From a bacterium (GTDB taxonomy: Bacteria > Actinomycetota > Acidimicrobiia > Spongiisociales > Spongiisociaceae), in assembly GCA_028821575.1 (NCBI GenBank), contig JAPPFW010000071.1:62001-126000 (forward strand): 64,000 nucleotides of DNA, read 5' to 3'. Each line of letters opens with the position of its first letter. Positions within the stretch are counted from its first letter, which is position 1. The position numbers and the translations under genes are program-made. Positions 25,652 through 34,656 of the stretch are shown piece after piece. The notes under the pieces were generated by a model. That model did no database searches and had not been told where the DNA came from. It worked only from the letters and a program-made list of their open reading frames with translations.

Positions 25652-25679
25652 TACATAGATGCAATTACAGCTATGTAAT
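25650..25679. promoter_or_regulatory. Perfect 9-bp inverted repeat at the whiB start
   Basis: ATTACATAG (25650-25658) and CTATGTAAT (25671-25679) are exact complements separated by 12 bases. The right position for an operator at the whiB promoter, between divergent whiB and sdhC. Confidence 0.6.
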
Positions 25680-25742
25680 TATCGCTGGAGCCCTAGGGAA
25701 AGTCAAGCCCGAGGCGGCTCTCGGCGCCCGCCGGTGGACCTG

Positions 25743-25748
25743 TAGACT
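25743..25748 (+). promoter_or_regulatory. -10 element of a probable leaderless sdhC promoter
   Basis: TAGACT ends 6 bases before the ATG at 25755, which has no Shine-Dalgarno site. The transcript would begin at or next to the start codon. Confidence 0.45.
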
Positions 25749-25754
25749 GGCAGC

Positions 25755-26498
25755 ATGTCACTCCCAGGACTCCGGCGACGCAAGCAGGAGCGGCGCCCGA
25801 TGTGGCTCGCCGAAATCTACCGGACCGACACGGGCAAGAAGTACGCCATGGCGATCAGCGGCATTGTCCTGCTGCTCTTCGTGTTCGGGCACATGATCGG
25901 GAACCTCCATACCTTCGAGGGCGGCCACGGCGGCATCTTCAGGATCGACGAGTACGGTGAGGCGCTCAGGGAGCTAGGAGAACCCCTGTTCCCGCGAACG
26001 ATGGTGCTCTGGGCCTTCTTCCGGATACCCCTCGCGGCCGCCTTCGCCATCCATGTCCACTCCGCTTGGGCGCTGACCCGGAGCAACTCGGCCGCCCGGG
26101 ACACCAAGTACCAGGCGCCGAGGGAGTACGTCGCAGCCAACTACGCGAGTCGCACGATGCGCTGGAGCGGAGTCATAGTGCTCCTGTTCCTGGTCTGGCA
26201 CCTTGCAGACCTGACTATCGGTGTCGAGGCCGTAAACCCCGACTTCCAGCGGGGCATGGTCTACCACAACCTAGTGTCCAGCCTGAGCCGCTGGCCTGTC
26301 TGGCTTCTCTACGTCGGTGCGCAGCTGGCCCTTGCCTTCCACATCTGGCACGGCGCCTGGAGCCTCTTCCAGAGCCTCGGTGTCAACAATCCCCGCTTCA
26401 ACCGGTACCGCAGGACCTTCGCCAACCTCTTCTCGTCTCTGGTCGTCGCGGGCTTCATCTCCGTGCCGCTCGGGGTGGCGCTCGACGTCGTCCGGTAG
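25755..26498 (+). CDS. sdhC: Succinate dehydrogenase cytochrome b membrane subunit
   Basis: A 247-residue single membrane anchor of the type that carries two haems b. Five hydrophobic segments hold candidate haem-ligand histidines (FGHMIGNLHTF, AIHVHSAWAL, LVWHLADL, MVYHNLVSS, AFHIWHGAWSL). It moves electrons from SdhB to menaquinone. First gene of sdhCAB, 12 bases from sdhA. ATG at 25755 is probably leaderless; ATG at 25800 (MWLAEIYRT) with AGGAG upstream is an alternative. Confidence 0.93.
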   Translation: MSLPGLRRRKQERRPMWLAEIYRTDTGKKYAMAISGIVLLLFVFGHMIGNLHTFEGGHGGIFRIDEYGEALRELGEPLFPRTMVLWAFFRIPLAAAFAIHVHSAWALTRSNSAARDTKYQAPREYVAANYASRTMRWSGVIVLLFLVWHLADLTIGVEAVNPDFQRGMVYHNLVSSLSRWPVWLLYVGAQLALAFHIWHGAWSLFQSLGVNNPRFNRYRRTFANLFSSLVVAGFISVPLGVALDVVR

Positions 26499-26510
26499 AG
26501 ACGTGACGAG

Positions 26511-28427
26511 GTGCAAGTGCTGAACGCAAGAGTCCCGCCCGGACCCATCGAGGATCGCTGGGACAACCACAGATTCTCGATGAAACTGGTCAACCCGGCC
26601 AACAAGCGCCGCTTCGATGTAATCGTCGTGGGTACAGGACTCGCGGGCGCCTCTGCGGCGGCCACGCTCGGAGAACTGGGCTACCGCGTCAAGGCCTTCA
26701 CGTACCACGACTCGGCGCGGCGCGCCCATTCCATCGCCGCGCAGGGAGGCATCAACGCCGCCAAGAACTACGCCAACGACGGGGACTCTGTGTTCCGCCT
26801 CTTCTACGACACTGTCAAGGGGGGCGATTACCGGTCCCGCGAGTCGAACGTCTACCGGCTGGCACAACTGTCGCTCGAAATCATCGACCAATGCACCGCC
26901 CAGGGCGTTCCTTTCGCCAGAGAGTACGGGGGGCTGCTCGCCAACCGCTCCTTCGGCGGTGCTCAGGTCTCCCGGACGTTCTACGCCAGGGGACAGACGG
27001 GCCAGCAACTCCTGCTTGGCGCCTATCAGGCGATGATGCGCCAGGTGGATCTGGGCACCGTGGAACTGCACACGCAAACCGAGATGCTCGACGTGGTGGT
27101 CAAGGAAGGACGGGCGGTTGGCATCATCACCCGCGATCTGGTGAACGGCCAGATCAGATCGCACTCCGCCCACGCCGTTGTACTCGCCACCGGTGGCTAC
27201 AGCAACGTCTTCTATCTCTCCACGAACGCGATGAAGTGCAACGTCACAGCCATCTGGAGAGCCCATCGGAAGGGTGCCCTGTTCGCGAACCCCTGTTTCA
27301 CGCAGATCCATCCCACCTGCATTCCTGCCTCCGACGAGTTCCAATCCAAGCTGACCCTGATGTCCGAGTCGCTTCGCAACGACGGCCGCATTTGGGTTCC
27401 CCGCCGCCCGCGAGACGAGCGTGAGCCTGGAGACATCCCGGAGTCCGAACGCGACTACTACCTGGAGAGGCGCTATCCGGCGTTCGGCAACCTGGTTCCT
27501 CGGGACGTGGCATCTCGAGCGGCGAAGCTCGAAGTAGACGGGATGAAGGGAGTGGGACCACTCAGGAACGGCGTGTATCTCGACTTCGAGGAACCGATCT
27601 CCCGCTTGGGAGAGGATCTGATCCGCGAGCGTTACGGAAACCTCTTCGACATGTACCTGAGGATCACCGGCGAGAACCCCTACAAGGTACCGATGCGCAT
27701 CTATCCGGCTGTTCACTACACGATGGGCGGCCTGTGGGTGGACTACAACCTGATGACCACGATTCCCGGCCTATACGCACTGGGAGAGGCCAACTTCTCC
27801 GATCATGGCGCCAACCGTCTGGGAGCTTCGGCCCTGATGCAAGGCTTGGCGGACGGCTATTTCGTCGTTCCATACACGATCGCCGACTACCTGGCCCCCC
27901 TCCTCGGGGATAAGGCAGTACCCGCGGACGACCCTGCGTTCCGGCGAGCCGAGTCCGGCATCATCGACGACACCAGACGCTATCTCTCGATAGGGGGAAC
28001 CCGGTCAGTAGATTGGTTCCATCGGGAACTCGGAAAGATCGTCTGGCGGTACTGCGGCATGGAGAGGGACGCGTCGGGACTAGTGCGGGCGGTCTCCGAC
28101 ATCGAAGCCCTCAAGAGTGAATTCGACACCGATGTCAGAGTGCTGGGCGACAGCGACTCACTCAACCAGTCACTGGAGAAGGCAGCCCGGGTGAACGACT
28201 TCTTCGAGTTAGCAGTTCTCATGTGCCGGGACGCTCTGGACAGGGAAGAGTCATGCGGAGGCCACTTCCGGACGGAGCACAAGACGGCGGAGGGCGAGGC
28301 CCTGCGCGACGACGAGCGCTTCAGTTACGTGGCGGCCTGGGAGTGGGCCGGAGGAGCGGTCCCGACCGTGCACCGCGAGGATCTGGAATTCGAGTACGCC
28401 CAGCCGAGCCAGCGCAGCTACAAGTAG
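26511..28427 (+). CDS. sdhA: Succinate dehydrogenase flavoprotein subunit
   Basis: A 638-residue flavoprotein that oxidises succinate to fumarate. The FAD dinucleotide motif is [15 protein letters not shown] near residue 40, and [19 protein letters not shown] carries the His that binds FAD covalently. Active-site segments include HPTCIPA and [22 protein letters not shown]-like sequence. The N-terminus ([20 protein letters not shown]) is the longer form found with single-anchor SDH enzymes, supporting the GTG start at 26511. It lies in the middle of sdhCAB. Confidence 0.97.
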   Translation: MQVLNARVPPGPIEDRWDNHRFSMKLVNPANKRRFDVIVVGTGLAGASAAATLGELGYRVKAFTYHDSARRAHSIAAQGGINAAKNYANDGDSVFRLFYDTVKGGDYRSRESNVYRLAQLSLEIIDQCTAQGVPFAREYGGLLANRSFGGAQVSRTFYARGQTGQQLLLGAYQAMMRQVDLGTVELHTQTEMLDVVVKEGRAVGIITRDLVNGQIRSHSAHAVVLATGGYSNVFYLSTNAMKCNVTAIWRAHRKGALFANPCFTQIHPTCIPASDEFQSKLTLMSESLRNDGRIWVPRRPRDEREPGDIPESERDYYLERRYPAFGNLVPRDVASRAAKLEVDGMKGVGPLRNGVYLDFEEPISRLGEDLIRERYGNLFDMYLRITGENPYKVPMRIYPAVHYTMGGLWVDYNLMTTIPGLYALGEANFSDHGANRLGASALMQGLADGYFVVPYTIADYLAPLLGDKAVPADDPAFRRAESGIIDDTRRYLSIGGTRSVDWFHRELGKIVWRYCGMERDASGLVRAVSDIEALKSEFDTDVRVLGDSDSLNQSLEKAARVNDFFELAVLMCRDALDREESCGGHFRTEHKTAEGEALRDDERFSYVAAWEWAGGAVPTVHREDLEFEYAQPSQRSYK

Positions 28428-28437
28428 GGGGAGGGAA

Positions 28438-29199
28438 ATGGATCTGACGTTGAGGGTGTGGCGGCAGGAGGGTCCTGACGACGAGGGACGCTTCGAGACA
28501 TACGAGGCCGCCGCCATCAGCGAGGACATGTCCTTCCTCGAGATGCTGGATGTCGTGAACGAGAGCCTGCTGACAGCAGGACGGGAACCGATCGCCTTCG
28601 ATCATGATTGCCGGGAGGGCATCTGCGGCACCTGCGGGCTCATGATCAACGGCCGCGCCCATGGACCTCAGGCCGGCACGGCCACCTGCCAACTACACAT
28701 GCGGGAGTTCGACGACGGTGACACCATCTTCATCGAGCCGTGGCGCGCCACCGCCTTTCCGGTCATCCGTGATCTGGTGGTGGATCGGGCCGCCTTCGAT
28801 CACATCATCGAAGCAGGCGGCTACATCAGCGCCCCGACAGGGTCGGCCCCCGAGGCAAACCTCATCCCCGTTCCCAAGGAGACGGCCGATGCCGCTATGG
28901 ACGCGGCCGCCTGCATCGGCTGTGCCGCCTGTGTCGCCGCATGCCCCAACGGCGCGGCCCAACTCTTCACCGCTGCAAAGGTCGCCCATCTCAACCTGCT
29001 GCCCCAGGGGGCACCGGAACGCTGGCAACGCGTGGAGCGGATGGTGGAGACGATGGAGCGATACTTCGGCTCGTGCACGAACCACGGCGAGTGCGAGAGC
29101 GCATGCCCCAAGGACATCTCTCTCGACAACATCGCTCTCATGAACCGCGACTACTTGCAGGCGAAGTTTCGAAATCGCAAGCTAGCGGGTCAGCGATAA
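28438..29199 (+). CDS. sdhB: Succinate dehydrogenase iron-sulfur subunit
   Basis: A 253-residue protein with three clusters. [15 protein letters not shown] plus a later Cys makes the [2Fe-2S] site; [16 protein letters not shown] and [15 protein letters not shown] make the [4Fe-4S] and [3Fe-4S] sites. It links SdhA to the cytochrome b anchor. The gene starts 10 bases after sdhA with GGGGGAGGG upstream. A heptamer repeat array starts right after its stop codon. Confidence 0.97.
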   Translation: MDLTLRVWRQEGPDDEGRFETYEAAAISEDMSFLEMLDVVNESLLTAGREPIAFDHDCREGICGTCGLMINGRAHGPQAGTATCQLHMREFDDGDTIFIEPWRATAFPVIRDLVVDRAAFDHIIEAGGYISAPTGSAPEANLIPVPKETADAAMDAAACIGCAACVAACPNGAAQLFTAAKVAHLNLLPQGAPERWQRVERMVETMERYFGSCTNHGECESACPKDISLDNIALMNRDYLQAKFRNRKLAGQR

Positions 29200-29205
29200 C
29201 TGGTG

Positions 29206-29315
29206 TCGGGTGATAGGCGTTAGGTGTTAGGTGTCAGTAGACGTTAACCTATCGGGTTGATATTCAACTGACCACTGACCACTGACCACTGACCACTGAC
29301 CACTGACCACTGACC
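29206..29315. repeat. Composite heptamer repeat with seven exact ACTGACC copies
   Basis: GTTAGGT units at the left, a GTTAACC-containing core with a GTTGATATTCAAC-like segment, then seven perfect tandem ACTGACC units at 29267-29315. It has the same order as the repeats at 7.0 and 33.6 kb and fills the gap between sdhB and the next gene. Confidence 0.9.
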
Positions 29316-29335
29316 ACCATCACGGAGGACTGTCC

Positions 29336-29725
29336 ATGGGAGTCAAGTTCCTAACCGCCGAATGGGCGGATGCCGCAACGGAGGCTTTATCCGCTCATGG
29401 TAGGTTCGCGTCCGCCATCGAGGGGGTTGACCTGGCACTCCAGTTCGAGGTGGTCAACTGTCCGGGCGACGCGCAGACCTCCTACTACGCCAAGGTGGCG
29501 AACGGATCCGCAGCCATCAGGATGGGCACCGCCAGGAAAGCCGACATCTCGGTGAGCACCGACTACCCGGTTGCCGTTGCCATCTCCAAGGGCGAACTGA
29601 ACGTGCAGACAGCCTTCTTTGCGGGAAAGCTGAGGGTAAGCGGAAACCTCGCCAAGCTCATGCTGAACCAAGGAGCTCTCGGACCGCTGGCAGCAGCCGT
29701 ATCCACTCTCGATGTCGAGTATTAG
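29336..29725 (+). CDS. SCP2-type lipid-binding domain protein
   Basis: A 129-residue single-domain protein. The beta-rich core ends with GTARKADISVSTDYPVAVAISKGELNVQTAFFAGKLRVSGNLAKLM, the usual C-terminal SCP2 signature in which the last helix closes a hydrophobic tunnel. Bacterial SCP2 proteins bind lipids or fatty-acyl chains; the ligand is unknown. A GGAGGAC site lies before ATG at 29336. It stands between sdhB and the convergent HU gene. Confidence 0.85.
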   Translation: MGVKFLTAEWADAATEALSAHGRFASAIEGVDLALQFEVVNCPGDAQTSYYAKVANGSAAIRMGTARKADISVSTDYPVAVAISKGELNVQTAFFAGKLRVSGNLAKLMLNQGALGPLAAAVSTLDVEY

Positions 29726-29764
29726 TGTTTACTAGTTGCTGTTGGATGACCACCGACCACCGAC

Positions 29765-30040
29765 CTAACTGTTCACGGTCTCCTTCAGCGACCGGGAGGC
29801 CTTGAACGTAGGAGCCCTGCTCGCGGCGATCGGCAGGGGTTCTCCCGTCCGGGGATTACGTCCCATCCGAGCGGGACGTTCCCGTACATCGAAGGTTCCG
29901 AACCCCGTAACCTGGACCCGCACCCCGTCCTTGAGAGCTGCGGCAATCGCCTTGAAGATGGAGTCGACCCCGGCCGCGGCACGGGCCCTCGACACTCCCG
30001 TCTCGTAAGCCACTATGTAGGCTAGGTCTTTCTTGTTCAT
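29765..30040 (-). CDS. HU-family nucleoid DNA-binding protein
   Basis: A 91-residue HU/IHF protein. The signature GFGTFDVRERPARMGRNPRTGEPLPIAAS forms the DNA-bending beta arm and is followed by the short final helix. HU dimers bend and compact DNA. Start ATG at 30040 has GGAGGAG upstream; an upstream in-frame ATG would add an unlikely N-terminus. The short Thr/Lys-rich C-terminal tails seen in mycobacterial HU are absent. Confidence 0.93.
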   Translation of the reverse strand: MNKKDLAYIVAYETGVSRARAAAGVDSIFKAIAAALKDGVRVQVTGFGTFDVRERPARMGRNPRTGEPLPIAASRAPTFKASRSLKETVNS

Positions 30041-30205
30041 ACGAACTCCTCCGTCTCCGCATGCGGTCTCCACGAGATCAACAGCTTCTCGATATTAGGG
30101 CGTCCCGCGGCTACCGCAATCCAGTTCGTGGTCGCTCGGGAACTCATCGGGAAGTTGACGCTCCACAGCGCAATCCTGCACTCTGACAGGAACATGGCCT
30201 CGGGT

Positions 30206-31159
30206 TCAATCCACCACGAGCTCGGCGAGCTCGGCTACCTTTGCCCTCACCGCGTCGGCGGCCTCGTGCAGGTCATGTCTCTCCCTATCGGTCAGGGGTA
30301 ACTCGAGGATCTCCTCCACGCCCCCTGCGCCGAGCCGAGCGGGAACGCCGAGGTATACGTCCGACACGCCGTACTGGCCCGTCAACCAAGCGCATACCGG
30401 GGCTACGTATGGCTCGTCGTTCAGGACCGCCCGCGCCATTACGGCCGCAGCCGACGACGGCGCATAGTACGCACTTCCCGTTCTCAGCAGCCCGACGATC
30501 TCCGCTCCCCCAGCCCGAGTGCGCTCCACCAACGCGTCGATCTCGTTCTCGGGCAGGAGTTCGGCCAGGGGTGTGTCACGAACGGAGCACTGGGACGGAA
30601 CGGGCACCATCGTGTCACCGTGACTTCCCAGGGTCAGCGCCCTGACGGAGAGGACATCGACGCCCAGCCGCTCGGCGATGAAGTGGGCGAACCTCGCGGA
30701 GTCGAGGATTCCGGCCTGGCCCATGACCCTGTGCCGTGGAAGACCGCTGACATCGGCGGCCAGGAGGGTCATCTGGTCGAGCGGGTTGGTGACCACGATG
30801 ATCGTCACCTCGGGCGAGCGCGCCACCAACTCCTCCGTCACCTGCTTGACGATGCGGGCGTTGACGGCGAGGAGATCCATCCGGGACATTCCCGGCTTGC
30901 GGGGAAGGCCGGCCGTGATGATGGCCACGTCGCTCCCCGCGGTCGCCTCGTAGTCGTTGATCCCCGTGACCAGGGTTCGGTAGCCCTCGATCGGCCGGGA
31001 CTGGTTCATGTCGAGGGCCAGACCCTGAGGCAGGCCCTCGACTATGTCGGTCATGACCACCTCGTCGGCTATGTCCCATCCGGCGAGTCTCTGCACGGCG
31101 GTCGACCCGTACTTTCCCGCCCCCACGACTGTTATCTTCTTCGGTCGGTTGTTCCCCAT
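30206..31159 (-). CDS. mdh: Malate dehydrogenase, LDH-like type
   Basis: A 317-residue enzyme converting malate to oxaloacetate with NAD+. The Rossmann motif is VVGAGKYGST (a Lys replaces the more common Asn/Gly), substrate arginines are in PRKPGMSRMDLL and the later NPLDQM region, and the catalytic His is in LTLGSHGDTMVP. The KPGMSRMD loop marks malate rather than lactate specificity. It lies 37 bases downstream of icd on the same strand, so both TCA genes may be co-transcribed. Confidence 0.95.
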   Translation of the reverse strand: MGNNRPKKITVVGAGKYGSTAVQRLAGWDIADEVVMTDIVEGLPQGLALDMNQSRPIEGYRTLVTGINDYEATAGSDVAIITAGLPRKPGMSRMDLLAVNARIVKQVTEELVARSPEVTIIVVTNPLDQMTLLAADVSGLPRHRVMGQAGILDSARFAHFIAERLGVDVLSVRALTLGSHGDTMVPVPSQCSVRDTPLAELLPENEIDALVERTRAGGAEIVGLLRTGSAYYAPSSAAAVMARAVLNDEPYVAPVCAWLTGQYGVSDVYLGVPARLGAGGVEEILELPLTDRERHDLHEAADAVRAKVAELAELVVD

Positions 31160-31196
31160 TCAGTCTCTCCGCTGGCTTCAGGACTACCGCCCGATA

Positions 31197-32468
31197 CTAC
31201 ATGTAGGCCCTCAGATCGCTGGGCGCCCGTCTGGTGCCGTGCAGGGCTGCGTACTCCTCGATGATCGGCATCCTCTCGATCATCTCGGTAGCGAACTGGG
31301 AGGTCTTGACCTCGGTGGCGAACTTCATGAGCCGAGCCAAGTCGTAGGTCACGATGCGATCGCCGATGACCGCCTCGAGGCTGGCCTCGATCAGATCGGC
31401 GGCCTCGACCCACCCCATGTAGCGGAACATGTTCGCCCCGGACAGCATCAGCGAGCCGGGATTGACCTTGTCCAACCCCGCGTACTTGGGTGCGGTGCCG
31501 TGGGTCGCCTCGAAGAGACCGTGACCGGTGGTGTAGTTGATGTTGCCTCCGGGGGCCAGCCCGATACCGCCTACCTGGGCTGCCAGCGCGTCGGACAGAT
31601 AGTCACCGTTGAGGTTGGTGGTGGCAATGACGTCGTAGTTGGCGGGGCGGGTGAGTATCTGCTGGAGCATCGCGTCGGCGATCACGTCCTGAACGAGGAT
31701 CTTGTCCCCCGGATCACCGCCGCTATCTTCCCACGTCACCGTCTCGTCGGGGAACTCCTCCCGCGCCACCTCGTATCCCCAACTGCGGAAGGCCCCCTCC
31801 GTGAACTTCATTATGTTGCCCTTGTGGACCAGGGTCACGGACCTGCGACCGAAGGTGATCGCATACCGGATCGCCGCCCTGACGAGACGCTTGGATCCGG
31901 TGACGGAGATGGGTTTGATGCCGATGCCCGAGTCCTCCCGGATGTCCCACCCGTAGCACTCCGAAAGAAACGTACGCAGCCGCGCCGCGTCGAGCGTGCC
32001 CTCTTCCACTTCCTTGCCGGCGTAGACATCTTCGGTGTTCTCCCTGAAGATCACCATGTCAACCAGATGCGGGGTCCGGATGGGTGACGGAATCCCTCGG
32101 AACCACCGTACCGGCCGAAGGCAAACGTAGAGATCAAGAGTCTGGCGGAGGGTGACATTCAGCGAGCGGATTCCTCCCCCCACCGGGGTGGTCAGCGGCC
32201 CCTTGATACCCACCAGATGGGACCACAGGACCTCGAGGGTCTCCCCCGGCAGCCACTCGCCCGAATCTCCGTACGCCTTCTCGCCGGCCAGCACTTCGAG
32301 CCACTCCACACGCCGATCACCCAGATAGACATGCTCCACCGCCGCGTCGAATACCCTTCGGGCCGCAGACCAGATATCGGGCCCGATCCCGTCACCTTCT
32401 ATGAAAGGGATGATCGGCTGATCGGGAACCACCAGCCCGGCATCCCCCATCGAGATACGTTCCGGCAT
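31197..32468 (-). CDS. icd: NADP-dependent isocitrate dehydrogenase
   Basis: A 423-residue homodimeric type of ICDH that makes 2-oxoglutarate, CO2 and [21 protein letters not shown] contains the substrate Ser and Arg residues, [10 protein letters not shown] lies in the large domain, and [13 protein letters not shown] binds the adenine and nicotinamide. The start at 32468 has AGGAG seven bases upstream. The gene is divergent from menC. Its downstream neighbour is mdh. Confidence 0.95.
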   Translation of the reverse strand: MPERISMGDAGLVVPDQPIIPFIEGDGIGPDIWSAARRVFDAAVEHVYLGDRRVEWLEVLAGEKAYGDSGEWLPGETLEVLWSHLVGIKGPLTTPVGGGIRSLNVTLRQTLDLYVCLRPVRWFRGIPSPIRTPHLVDMVIFRENTEDVYAGKEVEEGTLDAARLRTFLSECYGWDIREDSGIGIKPISVTGSKRLVRAAIRYAITFGRRSVTLVHKGNIMKFTEGAFRSWGYEVAREEFPDETVTWEDSGGDPGDKILVQDVIADAMLQQILTRPANYDVIATTNLNGDYLSDALAAQVGGIGLAPGGNINYTTGHGLFEATHGTAPKYAGLDKVNPGSLMLSGANMFRYMGWVEAADLIEASLEAVIGDRIVTYDLARLMKFATEVKTSQFATEMIERMPIIEEYAALHGTRRAPSDLRAYM

Positions 32469-32588
32469 AGACACTCCTGTAGATTCCGGGCCGCCGAGCC
32501 TAGCGGTCTGCGCGCCGACCGAGCGACGCTCGCTGTTCACCGCGGGCGCCAACGGGCACAACTCCCCGACGTCGCCGACCTTTGGGGA

Positions 32589-32594
32589 TATCCT
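32589..32594 (+). promoter_or_regulatory. -10 element of a probable leaderless menC promoter
   Basis: TATCCT ends 6 bases before the ATG at 32601, with no Shine-Dalgarno site. Confidence 0.45.
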
Positions 32595-32600
32595 GCACCG

Positions 32601-33656
32601 ATGGTGCGTTCCCTGTGCGTCGCGGAGTTCCGGATCCCGCTCCACCGTCCGCTCTCCACTGCGCGCGGTACGGTCTCCCATCGCCGGATCGTGCTCGTGG
32701 GTATCGAGGAGTCAGGAGTTATCGGCTGGGGTGAAGCTGCACCGTACCCGGGTGTCACGCCGGAGAGCACCGATGACGTCTGGAGGGCTCTCCGGGATGA
32801 GGGACTCGCCATGATGGGGGACAAGGCACCGGCGGTGCCCGTCACTGCAGCCGCCGCGATCGACCAGGCCCTGGAGGATCTGGCGGCACGACGGGGAGGG
32901 GAATCCCTCACCGCTCGCCTGGGCGGCTCGATACGCTCGGTCCGGGCCTGCGCGGCAGTCGGCCTGGAGGGGTCACCTGCCGAGACGGTCGATCGGGTGG
33001 GCCAGGCGGTCGAAGCGGGGATCCGGGAAGTGAAGATCAAGATCGAACCGGGAAGGGACCTCCACTACCTGCAAGCAGTGAGAGACCGGTATCCGGACCT
33101 GGCCGTGGCAGCCGATGCCAACGGCAGCTACCGGATCGGGGACCCGTTCCTCGATGTCGTGGACGGTCTCGCGCTCTCGTACCTGGAACAGCCCCTTGCG
33201 CCGGATCATCTAGCCGGCCACTCCTCGCTGCGCGGACGTCTCGCCACACCGGTCTGCCTGGACGAATCGACGACGACTAGCGCCGGCGCGAGGGTGGCGA
33301 TGGAAGACGGTGTGGCAGACATCATCAGCCTGAAACCCGGCCTCCTGGGCGTCTCGGCGGTGCGGCGTCTGCTGGAACGCGCCGAGCGAGCCGGGGTGGT
33401 CATCAAGATCGGTGGTCTGGTGGAGACTTCAGTAGGGCGTGCTCACGCGTTGGCTCTCGCAACGAGACCATTGGTGCAGTTCACCGATCTGGTACCGCCG
33501 CTGTGGTTGCTGGCTGGTGACGTGTCGCCCCACCCTTGGCGACTCGTGGACGGTTATCTTTCCCCGCCGGAAGGACCCGGCCTGGGCGTCAAGATCGATC
33601 CCTTGGGGGGAACCGGTGCCCGCTACCTGGTTCGCGCCCAGACCGTTAGGCGTTAG
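32601..33656 (+). CDS. menC: o-Succinylbenzoate synthase (enolase superfamily)
   Basis: A 351-residue enolase-superfamily protein. The acid/base lysine lies in VKIKIEPG, the metal ligands in [14 protein letters not shown] and CLDEST, and the second lysine in ISLKPGL. This arrangement fits o-succinylbenzoate synthase in menaquinone synthesis; N-acylamino acid racemase is a close relative and cannot be excluded. Menaquinone is the expected partner of the SDH encoded nearby. The final codons (TVRR, TAG) come from a GTTAGG repeat array. Confidence 0.8.
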   Translation: MVRSLCVAEFRIPLHRPLSTARGTVSHRRIVLVGIEESGVIGWGEAAPYPGVTPESTDDVWRALRDEGLAMMGDKAPAVPVTAAAAIDQALEDLAARRGGESLTARLGGSIRSVRACAAVGLEGSPAETVDRVGQAVEAGIREVKIKIEPGRDLHYLQAVRDRYPDLAVAADANGSYRIGDPFLDVVDGLALSYLEQPLAPDHLAGHSSLRGRLATPVCLDESTTTSAGARVAMEDGVADIISLKPGLLGVSAVRRLLERAERAGVVIKIGGLVETSVGRAHALALATRPLVQFTDLVPPLWLLAGDVSPHPWRLVDGYLSPPEGPGLGVKIDPLGGTGARYLVRAQTVRR

Positions 33657-33721
33657 GTGTTAGGTGTTAGGTGTTAGGTGTTAGGTGTTGTTAACATATG
33701 AGAACCACTGACCACTGACCA
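33645..33721. repeat. Composite heptamer repeat (TTAGGTG)n with CCACTGA units
   Basis: About six tandem TTAGGTG units at 33645-33686, then GTTAAC and (CCACTGA)n. Same architecture as the repeats at 7.0 and 29.2 kb. It provides the menC stop codon and separates menC from convergent folD. Confidence 0.85.
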
Positions 33722-33726
33722 CTTGA

Positions 33727-34587
33727 CTAACCACCGGCCCTGCTCTCCGCGGCGAGGGTCGTGTTACGCATTAGCATTGCCACGGTCATCGGACCCACGC
33801 CCCCGGGGACGGGAGTTATCGCGTCGGCGACCCGCGCCACATCCCGGAAGTCGACATCTCCTACGAGGCGACCGGAGTCCGAACGGTTGATCCCCACATC
33901 TATGACCACCGCCCCCGGGCGGACGTGCTCGGAGGTGATCATCTCGGGCCGACCCACCGCCACGACCAGGATGTCGGCGCGGCGTGTCACCTCGGGAAGG
34001 GACCTCGTCCTCGAGTGGGCGATGGTGACGGTGGCGTCGACACCCCGGCTGGCCAGCAGCAACGCCAATGGCCTACCAACCAGGAAGGACCTTCCCACGA
34101 CCACGACATCGGCCCCCCGCACGGGGACGCCGTAGTGCTCGAGAATCCGCATGCAGCCGCTCGGCGTGCAGGGGGCGAGAAAGGGGCGGTCGAGCACGAT
34201 CCTTCCCAGATTGGTGGGATGGAGGCCGTCCACGTCCTTTACAGGATCGATAACCTGGGTGGCGCCCTGGTCGTCGAGACCGGCCGGGAGCGGCAACTGC
34301 AGGAGTATCCCGTCGACCCTGCCGTCGTTGTTGAGGTCGTCCAGCAGACCGGTCACCTCGCCCTGCGTGGCGTCGGCCCCTAGTTCATGATGTACCGAAC
34401 GGATGCCGGCCTCCGCGGCTCGGCGGCGCTTAGAACGAACGTAGGTAGCCGAGGCCGGATCGTCGCCTACCAGAACGGTTGCCAGGGTCACGTCCTTACC
34501 TGCTGCCGCGAGGGCCGCCACTCGGCCGCGGACCTCGTCCAGCACCGCGGCGGCCACTAGCTTCCCGTCAAGAACGGTTGCCGGCAT
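33727..34587 (-). CDS. folD: Methylenetetrahydrofolate dehydrogenase/cyclohydrolase FolD
   Basis: A 286-residue bifunctional enzyme of one-carbon metabolism. The catalytic YVRSKRRRAAEAG gives the Tyr and Lys, ILLQLPLP follows, and the NADP domain has VVVGRSFLVGRPLALLL. C-terminal ITPVPGGVGPMTVAML is the family signature. ATG at 34587 is chosen because AGGAG lies six bases upstream; GTG at 34590 would add one residue. It supplies formyl-folate for PurH, encoded next to it on the same strand. Confidence 0.96.
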   Translation of the reverse strand: MPATVLDGKLVAAAVLDEVRGRVAALAAAGKDVTLATVLVGDDPASATYVRSKRRRAAEAGIRSVHHELGADATQGEVTGLLDDLNNDGRVDGILLQLPLPAGLDDQGATQVIDPVKDVDGLHPTNLGRIVLDRPFLAPCTPSGCMRILEHYGVPVRGADVVVVGRSFLVGRPLALLLASRGVDATVTIAHSRTRSLPEVTRRADILVVAVGRPEMITSEHVRPGAVVIDVGINRSDSGRLVGDVDFRDVARVADAITPVPGGVGPMTVAMLMRNTTLAAESRAGG

Positions 34588-34656
34588 CACTCTCTCCTAT
34601 CGGTTCGTACAACCGACGGCAAACGGTAACAAGCCGGCCGGCCACTGTCCGGGGGA

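Noticed and set aside
29206-29315. CRISPR array
   Set aside because: Units are 7 bp, tandem and without spacers. No cas gene is near.
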